From Streptomyces griseocarneus (GTDB lineage Bacteria; Actinomycetota; Actinomycetes; Streptomycetales; Streptomycetaceae): 64,000 nt of DNA. Every line of letters begins with the position of its first letter. The stretch's first letter is position 1. The translations under genes and the position numbers were made by a program. The stretch is taken from positions 62,001 through 126,000 of the forward strand of contig PENC01000016.1 of assembly GCA_003674045.1 (NCBI GenBank). Direction: 5' to 3'. The notes under the pieces were generated by a model, which worked only from the letters and a program-made list of their open reading frames with translations, was not told where the DNA came from and did no database searches. Shown piece by piece: positions 16,109-24,539 of the stretch.

Positions 16109-16963
16109 GTGAGTGACGAGGTGGAGCCCGGCTTCGTCCGGGTGCGGCTGGACCTGTCGTACGACGGCAAGGAGTTCTCCGGCTGGGCCAGGCAGCGCTC
16201 GGGCCTGCGCACCGTGCAGGGCGAGATCGAGTCCGCGCTGCGCACGGTGACCCGGTCGTCCGAGACCTATGAGCTGACGGTCGCGGGCCGTACGGACTCC
16301 GGGGTGCACGCCCGGGGCCAGGTCGCGCACGTCGACCTGCCCGCCGAGCTGTGGGCCGAGCACGAGGAGAAGCTGCTCCGGCGGCTCGCCGGCCGGCTCT
16401 CGCACGATGTGCGGGTGTGGAAGGTCGCCGAGGCGCCGTCCGGTTTCAACGCGCGCTTCTCCGCGATCTGGCGGCGGTACGCCTATCGGGTGACCGACCA
16501 CGTGGGCGGGGTGGACCCGCTGCTGCGCGGTCATGTCCTGTGGCACGACTGGCCGTTGGACGTCGACGCGATGAACGAGGCCGCGCGGGAGCTGGTCGGC
16601 GAGCACGACTTCGCCGCGTACTGCAAGAAGCGCGAGGGCGCGACGACCATCCGTACGCTCCAGCAGCTGAGTTGGGAGCGGGACGCGTCGGGTGTCATCA
16701 CGGCGACGGTGAAGGCGGACGCCTTCTGCCACAACATGGTGCGCTCGCTGGTGGGCGCGCTGCTGTTCGTCGGGGACGGGCACCGGCCGGTGGACTGGCC
16801 GGGCAAGGTGCTGCGCGCGGGCGTCCGCGACTCCGCGGTGCATGTCGTGCGCCCGCACGGGCTGACGCTCGAAGAGGTCGGCTACCCGGCCGACTCCGAG
16901 CTCGCCGCCCGCAACCGGGAGGCGCGCAACAAGCGCACGCTCCCGGGTTGCGGCGGATGTTGA
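16109..16963 (+). CDS. truA: tRNA pseudouridine(38–40) synthase
   Basis: TruA isomerises uridines 38–40 in the tRNA anticodon arm. GTG 16109, 8 nt after GAGAGGA, gives 284 residues. The catalytic Asp lies in AGRTDSGVHARGQVAH (Asp63), and the C-terminal domain has FCHNMVRSLVGALL. Upstream in-frame codons from 16037 run through the rplQ terminator and are unlikely to be coding. Placement after rplQ is conserved widely. Confidence 0.94.
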   Translation: MSDEVEPGFVRVRLDLSYDGKEFSGWARQRSGLRTVQGEIESALRTVTRSSETYELTVAGRTDSGVHARGQVAHVDLPAELWAEHEEKLLRRLAGRLSHDVRVWKVAEAPSGFNARFSAIWRRYAYRVTDHVGGVDPLLRGHVLWHDWPLDVDAMNEAARELVGEHDFAAYCKKREGATTIRTLQQLSWERDASGVITATVKADAFCHNMVRSLVGALLFVGDGHRPVDWPGKVLRAGVRDSAVHVVRPHGLTLEEVGYPADSELAARNREARNKRTLPGCGGC

Positions 16964-16970
16964 CGGGTTG

Positions 16971-19100
16971 TCAGGCCCCTTCGGGGGCCGGGCAGCTGAC
17001 GGCCAGGTCGCTGTTGACCGTGAAGTAGGGGCGGACGCCCCCGACCGCCGGGTAGATGTCGGTCTTGTTGCGGTCGACGATGTCACCGACGAGGCGGGCG
17101 AGTTTGACCGGCTTCGCGTCGGGGGCGAGGCGCAGGGCCAGGTCCCAGATGGTGTTCTCGTCGCCGCCGCGGGCCGCGATCAGGTCCTCGTACGGCAGGG
17201 AGATCCGGAAGGTCTCCTTGCCGGTGACGGTGACCTCGGCCGTGACCGGCTTCGCCGCCTCGGCGCGCGGGGTCGCGACGAGGACGGGCGTGCTGCCGGG
17301 GGTGAACTCCGTGCCGTGCAGGGTGCCTTCGACCGTCAGCGCGTTGTTGCCCTGGCGCACCGTACGGGCCTCCGCGTGCGCGTCGCGGTACCAGGCACGC
17401 AGCGCGAGGAAGCCGTCGACGGTCGGGTAGGGCACCCACCAGGTGAACGGGGCGCCGTCCAGCGGCTCCAGCTCGACCAGGCCGCGGCCCTCGGCGAGGT
17501 GCGAGACCACGCGGCGGCGGGCGCCGTCGTCGCCGCGGACGACGTGCAGGTCCCAACGGCCTTCGCCCAGGCGGAGTTGGCGGCGGTCGAGCACCGCGGT
17601 GTACGGGCCCTTGCCGTCGGCCGCCGCCTTGAGGGGCACGCTGATCGGCTTGCCCTCCTTGCGGCGGGTGACGGTCAGGGAGAGCTTCTCGCCGGAGAGG
17701 CCCTTGCGGTCGACGGTGACGACGGTGTTGCCGTCGGCGTCGATCCGGCAGGAGGCCGTGCAGCGCAGCGGCTTGCGGACGATCTCCTTTATCGCGGCCT
17801 TGACCGCCGGGGTGGCGGGCTTGGCGACCGAGCGGCGCAGCGGGCGGATGAGCCTGCCCGCGGTGCGGCGCAGCTTCTTCACCAGCGGTACGGGCGCGGG
17901 CTTGCGGGGCGCGGGAGCCTGGGCGGTGCCGGTGGCCGCCGCTGCCGGGGCGCGGCCGATGTCGCCGCCGAGGCTCTCGATGAGGTCCTCGTAGCGGCGG
18001 GCGATGGCGTCCGGCTGGTAGCGCTCGGCGGAGATCAGGGCGTTCTTGCCCATGGTGCGCCGGAGTTCGTCGTCCTCGATCAGCTTGAGCAGGCCCTTGG
18101 CGATGGCGTCGCTGTCGAGGTTGGTGACGAGGAGGCCGTCCTGCCCGTCGGTGATGATCTCGCCGGGGCCGTGCGGGCAGTCGGTGGCGACGACGGGGAC
18201 GCCGCAGTTCATGGCCTCGACGATCGTCATGCCGAACGACTCCTCGCGGGAGGTGACGGCGGCGATGGAGCCCTTGGCCCACTCGGTCTCGATGGGGGAG
18301 TGGGGGCCCATGAGGCGGACGTGCTCGTTGAGGCCGAGCTTGTCGATCTGCTCGCGGAGCCTGGCCTGCTGGGGGCCGCGGCCGTAGATCCGCAGCTTCC
18401 AGTCGGGGCGGGCGGCCGCGACGGTGGCCCAGGCCTTGACCAGCAGGTCGTAGCGCTTGACGGGGATGAGGCGGCCGGCGGCGACGACGAGCTTGGCGCT
18501 GCCGTCGGAGGGCTCGACCTCGGACGGCGGGACGCCGTTGGGCAGCGCGATCAGCTTGGTCTTCACACCGGGGAACTGCTCGCGGTGGGTGGCCGCGTCG
18601 GCCTCGGAGACGGCCGTGTGCGCGTCCAGCTTCGGGATCGCGAGGTCCTGCGCGGCGCGGATGTTCGGCTCGTGCGTGCCGTAGATCCGGTGCTCCTGGC
18701 CGATCTTGAGGTACTTGTCGGTGCCGAACTCCGCCAGGTACATCACCAGGCCGGGACGGGTCGCGACGACGACGTCGGCGTCGGTGCGGGCGAGGTGCTC
18801 GGCCACGCGCTTGTCGGTGAGCGCGCTGAAGTGCGCGCCCTTGGCCTCGACGGGCGGGATCAGCGTGCTGTCCTGCTGGAGCAGGGCGTTGTCCCGGTCG
18901 GCGCCGGTCTCGGCGCGCGTGTCGATCAGGTGGACCAGCTTGACCTTGCGGCTCAGAGGGAGCTTCGGCGTGCCGCCGGTCCGGTGGATGGACACGATCT
19001 CCACGTCGTGGCGCGTCGCGAGCGCGCTCGCGACGTTGAACGTGGAGCGGATCGTGCCGCCGATGCCATAGGCGTTCTGCAAAAGGAAAGAGATCTTCAT
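16971..19100 (-). CDS. Two-domain glycosyltransferase (GT4-like), surface-polymer type
   Basis: This 709-residue protein has a GT-B glycosyltransferase half (about 1–390). It begins KISFLLQNAYGIGGTIRSTF, with a glycine-rich acceptor loop, a VVAAGRLIPVKRYDLLVKAW strand–helix and the EX7E donor motif in ESFGMTIVEAMNCGVPVVAT. A basic Ala/Pro linker (about 395–450) joins a roughly 260-residue beta-rich C-terminal domain that I do not recognise. Such proteins usually build teichoic-acid-like or other wall glycopolymers; donor and acceptor cannot be read here. It converges on truA and is divergent from the gene at 19379. Confidence 0.8.
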   Translation of the reverse strand: MKISFLLQNAYGIGGTIRSTFNVASALATRHDVEIVSIHRTGGTPKLPLSRKVKLVHLIDTRAETGADRDNALLQQDSTLIPPVEAKGAHFSALTDKRVAEHLARTDADVVVATRPGLVMYLAEFGTDKYLKIGQEHRIYGTHEPNIRAAQDLAIPKLDAHTAVSEADAATHREQFPGVKTKLIALPNGVPPSEVEPSDGSAKLVVAAGRLIPVKRYDLLVKAWATVAAARPDWKLRIYGRGPQQARLREQIDKLGLNEHVRLMGPHSPIETEWAKGSIAAVTSREESFGMTIVEAMNCGVPVVATDCPHGPGEIITDGQDGLLVTNLDSDAIAKGLLKLIEDDELRRTMGKNALISAERYQPDAIARRYEDLIESLGGDIGRAPAAAATGTAQAPAPRKPAPVPLVKKLRRTAGRLIRPLRRSVAKPATPAVKAAIKEIVRKPLRCTASCRIDADGNTVVTVDRKGLSGEKLSLTVTRRKEGKPISVPLKAAADGKGPYTAVLDRRQLRLGEGRWDLHVVRGDDGARRRVVSHLAEGRGLVELEPLDGAPFTWWVPYPTVDGFLALRAWYRDAHAEARTVRQGNNALTVEGTLHGTEFTPGSTPVLVATPRAEAAKPVTAEVTVTGKETFRISLPYEDLIAARGGDENTIWDLALRLAPDAKPVKLARLVGDIVDRNKTDIYPAVGGVRPYFTVNSDLAVSCPAPEGA
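16974..16989. terminator. TTCG-loop hairpin at the truA / glycosyltransferase convergence
   Basis: GGCCCC (16974–16979), loop TTCG, GGGGCC (16984–16989). It overlaps the last codons of the minus-strand glycosyltransferase and lies 10 nt after truA, so it can serve both strands. Confidence 0.6.
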
Positions 19101-19378
19101 GGCGGTGTCTGCGACGCGGCACGTTGTGGGTGCCGTGTGTCCGTCCTTCCCCCTGGCCTGGGTTGTCCGGGTCGTCCCCTGCGCGCGGACCGCGTGGCCG
19201 TGAGGTGGTCGCGTGCGGTCCGGTCCGTCGGTAAAGACCGTTGGGCGGGGTTTCGGTTGTCTGCGAAGCCTACATTGTGGCTTCAGTCACAGACAGTGCG
19301 TCAAGCGTCACTTGATCCTTTCGCGGGGCCTGGCGTGGCGCGCGGACGGGGGCCCACGGGCGCTGGGACGCTGGGGCG

Positions 19379-20200
19379 GTGAAGGCGATGGTGGCGTTCT
19401 CCACGTTCGTATCCACGGTGACGACGGTCGCGGTTCTGGGGCTCACGGCGGGCTGCGGCGGTGACGGCGCGGGCGGGGTCTCCCGTCCCGCCAGGGGTGA
19501 GGGCAAGAACGAGCTCGACGCCGTGCGGGTGCTGGGCTCGGCCCGGCTGATCCACGCGGAGCTGGGCGCGCACGAGGTGCCGGGCTTCCGCGTCGAACGG
19601 GCCGCCGTGGGGGCGGCGGGCAACGGCAGACCGCGTACGGAGCGGGCGGCCTGCCGCGCGCTCGCCGACGCCCTGGGCTCCGAGCCCAGGCCCGCGCCGT
19701 ACGCGACGGTGGTCACCACGTTCGCCCGGCTCGGCAAGGGCGGCGAGCGGGCGGGTTTCGAGGGCCTGATGGGCATGATCCGCCTCTCCTCGTACGAGGG
19801 CGACGGTGCCGGGGTGACGGTGCGGGGGCTGCGGGACGCGGCGGCGTCCTGCGCGGACGGCTTCCGCATGCGGACGGGGGAGGGCGTGCCGCAGGAGTTC
19901 TCGGCGGTCCGTGTCCTGCGGTCCGACGTCCCGTCGGGGCTCGGCGACGAGGCGGTGGCGCTCCGCCTGGAGAACGCGGCGGAGCGGGCGCCGAGCCTGA
20001 TCACCGCCGTGCGGTCGGGGCGGACGCTGGCGATGTTCTTCGCGACGAGTCTGTCCGACCCGGAGGGGGTGGAGATTCCGGCGGGGGTTCTGCGTGCCCA
20101 GATGGCGAAGCTTTCCGCTCCGCGTATGCCTGCGCCCGCGTCCTCGTCTCCGGCGGGCGTGGCGGAGAGCGGCGAGGCGGAGGATGCGGCCGGTTCTTGA
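19379..20200 (+). CDS. Putative exported lipoprotein, function unknown
   Basis: This 273-residue protein starts at GTG 19379. The first 25 residues form a signal-like hydrophobic stretch ending LTAGC (Cys26), a lipobox-like motif although Thr at −3 is unusual. The body contains two further cysteines (about Cys85 and Cys150) that could form a disulfide. The tail is Pro/Ser/Ala-rich. The upstream 278 bp, shared with the divergent glycosyltransferase, holds an inverted repeat GAAGCC–N8–GGCTTC (19265–19284). I recognise no catalytic domain. Confidence 0.65.
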   Translation: MKAMVAFSTFVSTVTTVAVLGLTAGCGGDGAGGVSRPARGEGKNELDAVRVLGSARLIHAELGAHEVPGFRVERAAVGAAGNGRPRTERAACRALADALGSEPRPAPYATVVTTFARLGKGGERAGFEGLMGMIRLSSYEGDGAGVTVRGLRDAAASCADGFRMRTGEGVPQEFSAVRVLRSDVPSGLGDEAVALRLENAAERAPSLITAVRSGRTLAMFFATSLSDPEGVEIPAGVLRAQMAKLSAPRMPAPASSSPAGVAESGEAEDAAGS

Positions 20201-20214
20201 CCGGTGCGCCTAGT

Positions 20215-20293
20215 GGGGTGCCTCTTGTGCCCGGAGAGCGGCTGCGGGCCGTTTGTGGCTGGTCGCGCAGTTCCCCGCGCCCCTGTCGGGGCG
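20215..20293 (+). repeat. Dispersed intergenic repeat, copy 2
   Basis: It contains GTGCCTCTTG, GGCTGCGGGCC and the exact core TCGCGCAGTTCCCCGCGCCC, then a GCCCC/GGGGC hairpin with TGTC loop. It fills the convergent gap between the putative lipoprotein and the minus-strand membrane protein, where it may serve as terminator. Confidence 0.8.
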
Positions 20294-20306
20294 GGGCGCC
20301 CCTGCC

Positions 20307-21299
20307 TTACGCCCGCTTCTCCGGCGTCGGGGACTTCATCGAATCCAGGGCCTGTGCGTTCGCGCGGTACATGATGCGGCGGAACGTGTAGTCGGAGACG
20401 TCGCGTCCGGCGGTGAGGGCGGCCGTGTCGTCGGAGGACACCGATTTTCCGTTCGTGTAGCCCGCCACCGTGAAGTACGCGTAGCGCCCCTGCGCGTTGG
20501 CCGTCAGGCGGCACGCGGTGGAGCGGCAGAAGGCGGGGTCGTCGCTGCCGGGGAGGGAGGCGATGTTGCCCGCGGACTGCTCCTTCGCCTTGTCGGCGGA
20601 GGCCTTGTCGTCGAAGACGGCCACCCCGACGGTCACGGCGATCCCGTCGCGTACGTACGTCGAGCGCAGCACCTGGCGGCAGCCGTTGTCGGCGAGGACG
20701 GAGCCGAGTCCGCCCTGGGTCGCGGAGGCGCAGTCGGAGGTGGTGTCGGTGGCGGTCCGCGTGTACTTGCGGTTGCTCAGGACGGGCTTGGTGTGCGGGA
20801 AGAGCGTCTTGGTGCTCAGCGGCGCCTTGTCCTTGTCGGCGCTGGATATGAAGTCGAGCGGGTTCGGCGGGGGCGGCGGGGCGTTCTCGGAGAAGGACGG
20901 CTCGGGGGTCGCGGAGGAGCCGGGCAGCTTCCCCGGCGCGGGCAGGCCGCTCGCGCCGCCGCCGTGCGAGCCGGTGACCGCGAAGGTGACGGCCGTGGCG
21001 ACCGCGGCCGTGGCCAGGACGCCGCCGCCACCGAGGAGCAGCCACTTGCGGCGGCGGCTCCTGGTCGCGGTGTCGTCGGCCAGCGCCGACCAGTCCGGGG
21101 TCTGCGGCGTGCCGGGCAGCGGGTTCCAGGGCGCGGGCTGCTGCGCCCCGGGTGGCGCGACGGGCGGGGGCAGGGGCGCGCCCCACTGCGGATTCGGCCG
21201 CTGCTGAGGCGCCTGATTCGGCTGCTGCGGCTGATTCGGCTGATGGGGTTCCCCCTGGGCACCGTACGGCCCACCCTGCCCAAAGCTCATGACCGGCAT
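20307..21299 (-). CDS. Single-pass membrane protein with extracytoplasmic Cys-containing domain
   Basis: From ATG 21299 the product is 330 residues. It has a Pro/Gln/Gly-rich cytoplasmic region (about 1–80), a basic RSRRRK then one membrane segment (about 86–109), a Pro-rich linker and a C-terminal domain with SDC…GC…VTVGVAVF and two more cysteines (FCRSTACRL). An in-frame ATG at 21347 would overlap the divergent ABC-F start, so 21299 (or 21290) is likelier. The outer domain resembles that of the gene at 34928–35818. Function unknown. Confidence 0.75.
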   Translation of the reverse strand: MPVMSFGQGGPYGAQGEPHQPNQPQQPNQAPQQRPNPQWGAPLPPPVAPPGAQQPAPWNPLPGTPQTPDWSALADDTATRSRRRKWLLLGGGGVLATAAVATAVTFAVTGSHGGGASGLPAPGKLPGSSATPEPSFSENAPPPPPNPLDFISSADKDKAPLSTKTLFPHTKPVLSNRKYTRTATDTTSDCASATQGGLGSVLADNGCRQVLRSTYVRDGIAVTVGVAVFDDKASADKAKEQSAGNIASLPGSDDPAFCRSTACRLTANAQGRYAYFTVAGYTNGKSVSSDDTAALTAGRDVSDYTFRRIMYRANAQALDSMKSPTPEKRA

Positions 21300-21309
21300 C
21301 GTAATCCGC

Positions 21310-21339
21310 TTGGTCGTAGCCCTCACCTGCCGCGACAAT
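21310..21339 (+). promoter_or_regulatory. Vegetative-type promoter for a leaderless ABC-F message
   Basis: TTGGTC (21310–21315), 18-bp spacer, GACAAT (21334–21339), then 6 nt to ATG 21346. With no Shine-Dalgarno present, transcription would start at or beside the ATG, giving a leaderless mRNA. Confidence 0.55.
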
Positions 21340-21345
21340 CCCGGC

Positions 21346-22974
21346 ATGGGACACGTCGAAGCTGCACACCTCGAGTACTACCTCCCGGACGGCAGGGCGC
21401 TGCTCGGCGATGTGTCCTTCCGGGTCGGGGAGGGCGCGGCGGTCGCCCTGGTCGGTGCCAACGGCGCGGGCAAGACGACCCTGCTGCGGCTGATCGCCGG
21501 GGAGCTCCAGGCGCACGGCGGCTCGGTCACCGTCAGTGGCGGGCTCGGCGTGATGCCGCAGTTCGTGGGCTCCGTGCGGGACGACCGTACGGTGCGTGAC
21601 CTGCTGGTCTCCGTGGCGCAGCCGCGCATCCGGCAGGTCGCGGAGGCGGTCGAGGCGGCCGAGCACGCGATCATGACCGTGGACGACGAGGCCGCGCAGA
21701 TGGCCTATGCGCAGGCCCTCTCCGACTGGGCGGAGGTCGGCGGCTACGAGGCCGAGACCGTCTGGGACATGTGCACGATGGCCGCGCTCGGCGTCCCGTA
21801 CGACACGGCGCAGTGGCGCAAGGTGCGCACCCTCTCCGGCGGTGAGCAGAAGCGGCTCGTCCTGGAGTCGCTGCTGCGCGGCACGGACGAGGTGCTGCTC
21901 CTCGACGAGCCGGACAACTATCTCGACGTGCCCGGCAAGCGCTGGCTGGAGGAGCGGCTGCGCGAGACGCGAAAGACCGTCCTCTTCGTCTCCCACGACC
22001 GGGAGCTGCTCTCCCGCGCCGCCGAGAAGATCATCAGCGTGGAGCCGGGCCCGGCGGGCTCGGACGTGTGGGTGCACGGCGGCGGCTTCGCCACGTACCA
22101 CGCGGCCCGCAAGGAGCGCTTCGCCCGCTTCGAGGAGCTGCGCCGCCGCTGGGACGAGAAGCACGCGCAGCTGAAGAAGCTGGTGATCTCGCTGCGGCAG
22201 GCCGCGTCCGTCAGCCACGAGATGGCCTCGCGCTACGCCGCGGCCCAGACCCGGCTGCGGAAGTTCGAGGAGGCCGGGCCGCCGCCGGAGCCGCCGCGCG
22301 AGCAGGACATCCGGATGCGGCTGCGCGGCGGGCGCACGGGCGTGCGCGCCGTGACGTGCGCCGGGCTGGAGCTGACCGGCCTGATGAAGCCGTTCGACCT
22401 GGAGGTCTTCTACGGCGAGCGGGTCGCGGTGCTGGGGTCGAACGGCTCCGGCAAGTCCCACTTCCTGCGGCTGCTCGCGGGCGACTCCGAGAACCCGGTG
22501 GCGCACACGGGTGCCTGGAAGCTGGGCGCGCGGGTGGTCCCCGGGCACTTCGCCCAGACCCACGCCCACCCCGAGCTCCAGGGCCGCACGCTCGTCGACA
22601 TCCTCTGGACCGAGCACGCGAAGGACCGCGGCGGGGCGATGTCCGTCCTGCGGCGTTACGAGCTGGAGAAGCAGGGCGACCAGCCGTTCGAGAAGCTGTC
22701 GGGCGGCCAGCAGGCCCGCTTCCAGATCCTGCTCCTGGAGCTGGGCGGAGCCACCGCCCTGCTGCTGGACGAGCCCACGGACAACCTGGACCTGGAGTCG
22801 GCCGAGGCACTGCAGGAGGGGCTGGAGGCGTACGAGGGGACGGTGCTCGCCGTCACACACGACCGCTGGTTCGCGCGTTCGTTCGATCGCTTCCTGGTGT
22901 TCGGAGCGGACGGGCGTGTCCGGGAGGTGTCCGAGCCGGTGTGGGACGAGAGCCGCGTGGCGCGGGCGAGGTAG
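21346..22974 (+). CDS. ABC-F family ATPase
   Basis: This is a 542-residue soluble protein with two ABC cassettes and no membrane segments. Cassette 1 has Walker A GANGAGKTT, signature LSGGEQ and Walker B LLLDEPDNYLD. Cassette 2 has GSNGSGKSH, LSGGQQ and LLLDEPTDNLD. A charged linker rich in Arg/Lys/Glu joins them, as in ribosome-acting ABC-F factors (translation factors or antibiotic-target protection). An upstream in-frame ATG at 21289 is less likely than 21346 given the promoter. Substrate or drug cannot be inferred. Confidence 0.9.
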   Translation: MGHVEAAHLEYYLPDGRALLGDVSFRVGEGAAVALVGANGAGKTTLLRLIAGELQAHGGSVTVSGGLGVMPQFVGSVRDDRTVRDLLVSVAQPRIRQVAEAVEAAEHAIMTVDDEAAQMAYAQALSDWAEVGGYEAETVWDMCTMAALGVPYDTAQWRKVRTLSGGEQKRLVLESLLRGTDEVLLLDEPDNYLDVPGKRWLEERLRETRKTVLFVSHDRELLSRAAEKIISVEPGPAGSDVWVHGGGFATYHAARKERFARFEELRRRWDEKHAQLKKLVISLRQAASVSHEMASRYAAAQTRLRKFEEAGPPPEPPREQDIRMRLRGGRTGVRAVTCAGLELTGLMKPFDLEVFYGERVAVLGSNGSGKSHFLRLLAGDSENPVAHTGAWKLGARVVPGHFAQTHAHPELQGRTLVDILWTEHAKDRGGAMSVLRRYELEKQGDQPFEKLSGGQQARFQILLLELGGATALLLDEPTDNLDLESAEALQEGLEAYEGTVLAVTHDRWFARSFDRFLVFGADGRVREVSEPVWDESRVARAR

Positions 22975-23130
22975 CGAGGTGGCGGGGTCCCGGGGGCGCG
23001 CCCCCGGCGGGGTCCGGGGCGGAGCCCCGAAGCGGGGGGCTGGGGGCGCAGCCCCCAGGAAAAAATCCCCGCCACAGCAACCCTGACGCGGTCCCCGCCG
23101 CCGCAGGCGGCAAAGGTCGGACCATCTGTT
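22975..23130 (+). repeat. GC palindrome cluster after the ABC-F gene
   Basis: Three consecutive dyads follow the stop. They are the perfect palindrome CCGGGGGCGCGCCCCCGG (22990–23007), CGGGGC/GCCCCG (23015–23020 with 23024–23029), and CTGGGGGC/GCCCCCAG (23040–23047 with 23051–23058) followed by GGAAAAAAT. Similar GGGTCCGGGGGC-type elements recur at 39960–40000, 40095–40117, 50745–50770 and 57315–57347. They probably act as terminators. Together with the promoter and leader up to 23335 they fill a 361-bp gap. Confidence 0.65.
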
Positions 23131-23160
23131 TTGACCCCGTACAGTCGCGCCGGGTACCCT
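23131..23160 (+). promoter_or_regulatory. Promoter of the rplM–rpsI operon
   Basis: TTGACC (23131–23136), 18-bp spacer, TACCCT (23155–23160): a good vegetative (HrdB-type) promoter. It leaves a leader of about 170 nt before rplM with no evident gene. Confidence 0.65.
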
Positions 23161-23335
23161 GTGGGTTCGTTATGCGTATTGGCTTGGTCGTTCTCACGCG
23201 AGGGGCCCTTACGCTTGCTCATCGGGTCGTCGGTCTGCGGCGTGCGCTCGGGTTGCGTCCCCGGGTTGTCGCCTGCACTGACTGATCACCGGGTGAGCCG
23301 TGTCAGGACCCACACAACAAGCGAAGGCTACGACC

Positions 23336-23782
23336 GTGCGTACGTTCAGCCCCAAGCCCGGCGATGTCCAGCGCCAGTGGCACATCATTGACGCGCAGGA
23401 CGTCGTCCTGGGCCGTCTGGCCTCTCAGGCCGCCGCCCTTCTCCGCGGCAAGCACAAGCCCACCTATGCCCCGCACATGGACATGGGTGACTTCGTCGTG
23501 ATCATCAACGCCGACAAGGTGCACCTGTCCGGCAACAAGAAGACCCAGAAGATGGCCTACCGCCACTCCGGCTTCCCGGGCGGTCTGCGTTCGGTGCGTT
23601 ACGACGAGCTGCTCGACAAGAACCCCGAGAAGGCTGTCGAGAAGGCCGTCAAGGGCATGCTCCCCAAGAACTCCCTGGGCCGCCAGATGCTCTCGAAGCT
23701 GAAGGTCTACTCGGGCTCCGAGCACCCGCACGCCGCTCAGCAGCCCGTCGCGTTCGAGATCACCCAGGTCAAGCAGGGCTAA
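23336..23782 (+). CDS. rplM: 50S ribosomal protein L13
   Basis: L13 is an early 50S assembly protein. GTG 23336 after GAAGG gives 148 residues beginning (M)RTFSPKPGDVQRQWHIIDAQ with the HSGFPGGLRSVRY and AVKGMLPKNSLGRQ motifs. The in-frame upstream start at 23300 would add a non-conserved dozen residues. It is paired with rpsI 42 nt downstream, the universal arrangement. Confidence 0.96.
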   Translation: MRTFSPKPGDVQRQWHIIDAQDVVLGRLASQAAALLRGKHKPTYAPHMDMGDFVVIINADKVHLSGNKKTQKMAYRHSGFPGGLRSVRYDELLDKNPEKAVEKAVKGMLPKNSLGRQMLSKLKVYSGSEHPHAAQQPVAFEITQVKQG

Positions 23783-23824
23783 GTCCCGGCCACCGCCGAA
23801 CCAAGAAAGTTCTAGGAGAAGACA

Positions 23825-24340
23825 GTGGCTGAGACCACCGCCGAGACGCCGCTCGACGAGACCGTCGACATCGAGCAGTACACCACCGAGACCGAGGTCC
23901 CGCTCGAGGGTGAGTACACCTCCGAGTCCCTCGCCTCCCGCTTCGGCGACCCGCAGCCGGCCGCCGGCCTGGGCCGTCGCAAGAACGCCATCGCCCGCGT
24001 CCGGATCGTTCCGGGCACCGGCAAGTGGAAGATCAACGGCCGCACCCTCGAGGACTACTTCCCGAACAAGGTGCACCAGCAGGAAGTCAACGAGCCCTTC
24101 AAGGTGCTCGAGCTCGACGACCGCTACGACGTCATCGCCCGCATCTCGGGTGGCGGCGTGTCCGGCCAGGCCGGCGCCCTGCGCCTCGGTGTGGCCCGCG
24201 CCCTCAACGAGGCGGACGTGGACAACAACCGCGGCCCGCTGAAGAAGGCCGGCTTCCTCAAGCGCGACGACCGTGCGGTCGAGCGCAAGAAGGCCGGTCT
24301 GAAGAAGGCCCGCAAGGCTCCGCAGTACAGCAAGCGCTAA
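23825..24340 (+). CDS. rpsI: 30S ribosomal protein S9
   Basis: S9 has a C-terminal tail that touches P-site tRNA. The 171-residue product starts at GTG 23825 after AGGAGA. It has an acidic N-terminal extension of about 40 residues typical of Actinobacteria, then the S9 core (GRRKNAIARVRIVPGTG) and the conserved terminal QYSKR. Confidence 0.97.
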   Translation: MAETTAETPLDETVDIEQYTTETEVPLEGEYTSESLASRFGDPQPAAGLGRRKNAIARVRIVPGTGKWKINGRTLEDYFPNKVHQQEVNEPFKVLELDDRYDVIARISGGGVSGQAGALRLGVARALNEADVDNNRGPLKKAGFLKRDDRAVERKKAGLKKARKAPQYSKR

Positions 24341-24362
24341 ACAGCAGCTCGCTGCTCTGCTC

Positions 24363-24402
24363 GAACGCCCCGGCGGCACACTCCGTGCCCGCCGGGGCGT
24401 TC
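24363..24402 (+). terminator. Terminator after rpsI
   Basis: GAACGCCCCGGCGG (24363–24376) pairs with CCGCCGGGGCGTTC (24389–24402), a perfect 14-bp stem around a 12-nt loop that can pair further. It ends the rplM–rpsI operon. Confidence 0.8.
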
Positions 24403-24539
24403 GGCTATCGGCGGCACGGGGCGTATACCTGGATGTACCGGGGCGCAACGTCCCGGTACCGGATCCGACACCTTCACCTTTCTTCTGTGGCAGGGGCCCG
24501 TCCCGGGCCCCGTATCCCCGCGTTTTTCGGAGGACACCA

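Noticed and set aside
16968..19382. An 804-codon plus-strand open frame opposite the glycosyltransferase gene
   Set aside because: It is antisense to a gene with clear GT4 motifs. Its translation is Gly/Ala/Asp/Val-rich with no domain, as expected for a GC-rich shadow frame.
19270..22860. A 1196-codon minus-strand open frame spanning several genes
   Set aside because: It crosses the ABC-F gene antisense and the real minus-strand membrane protein in another frame. No recognisable motif is present.
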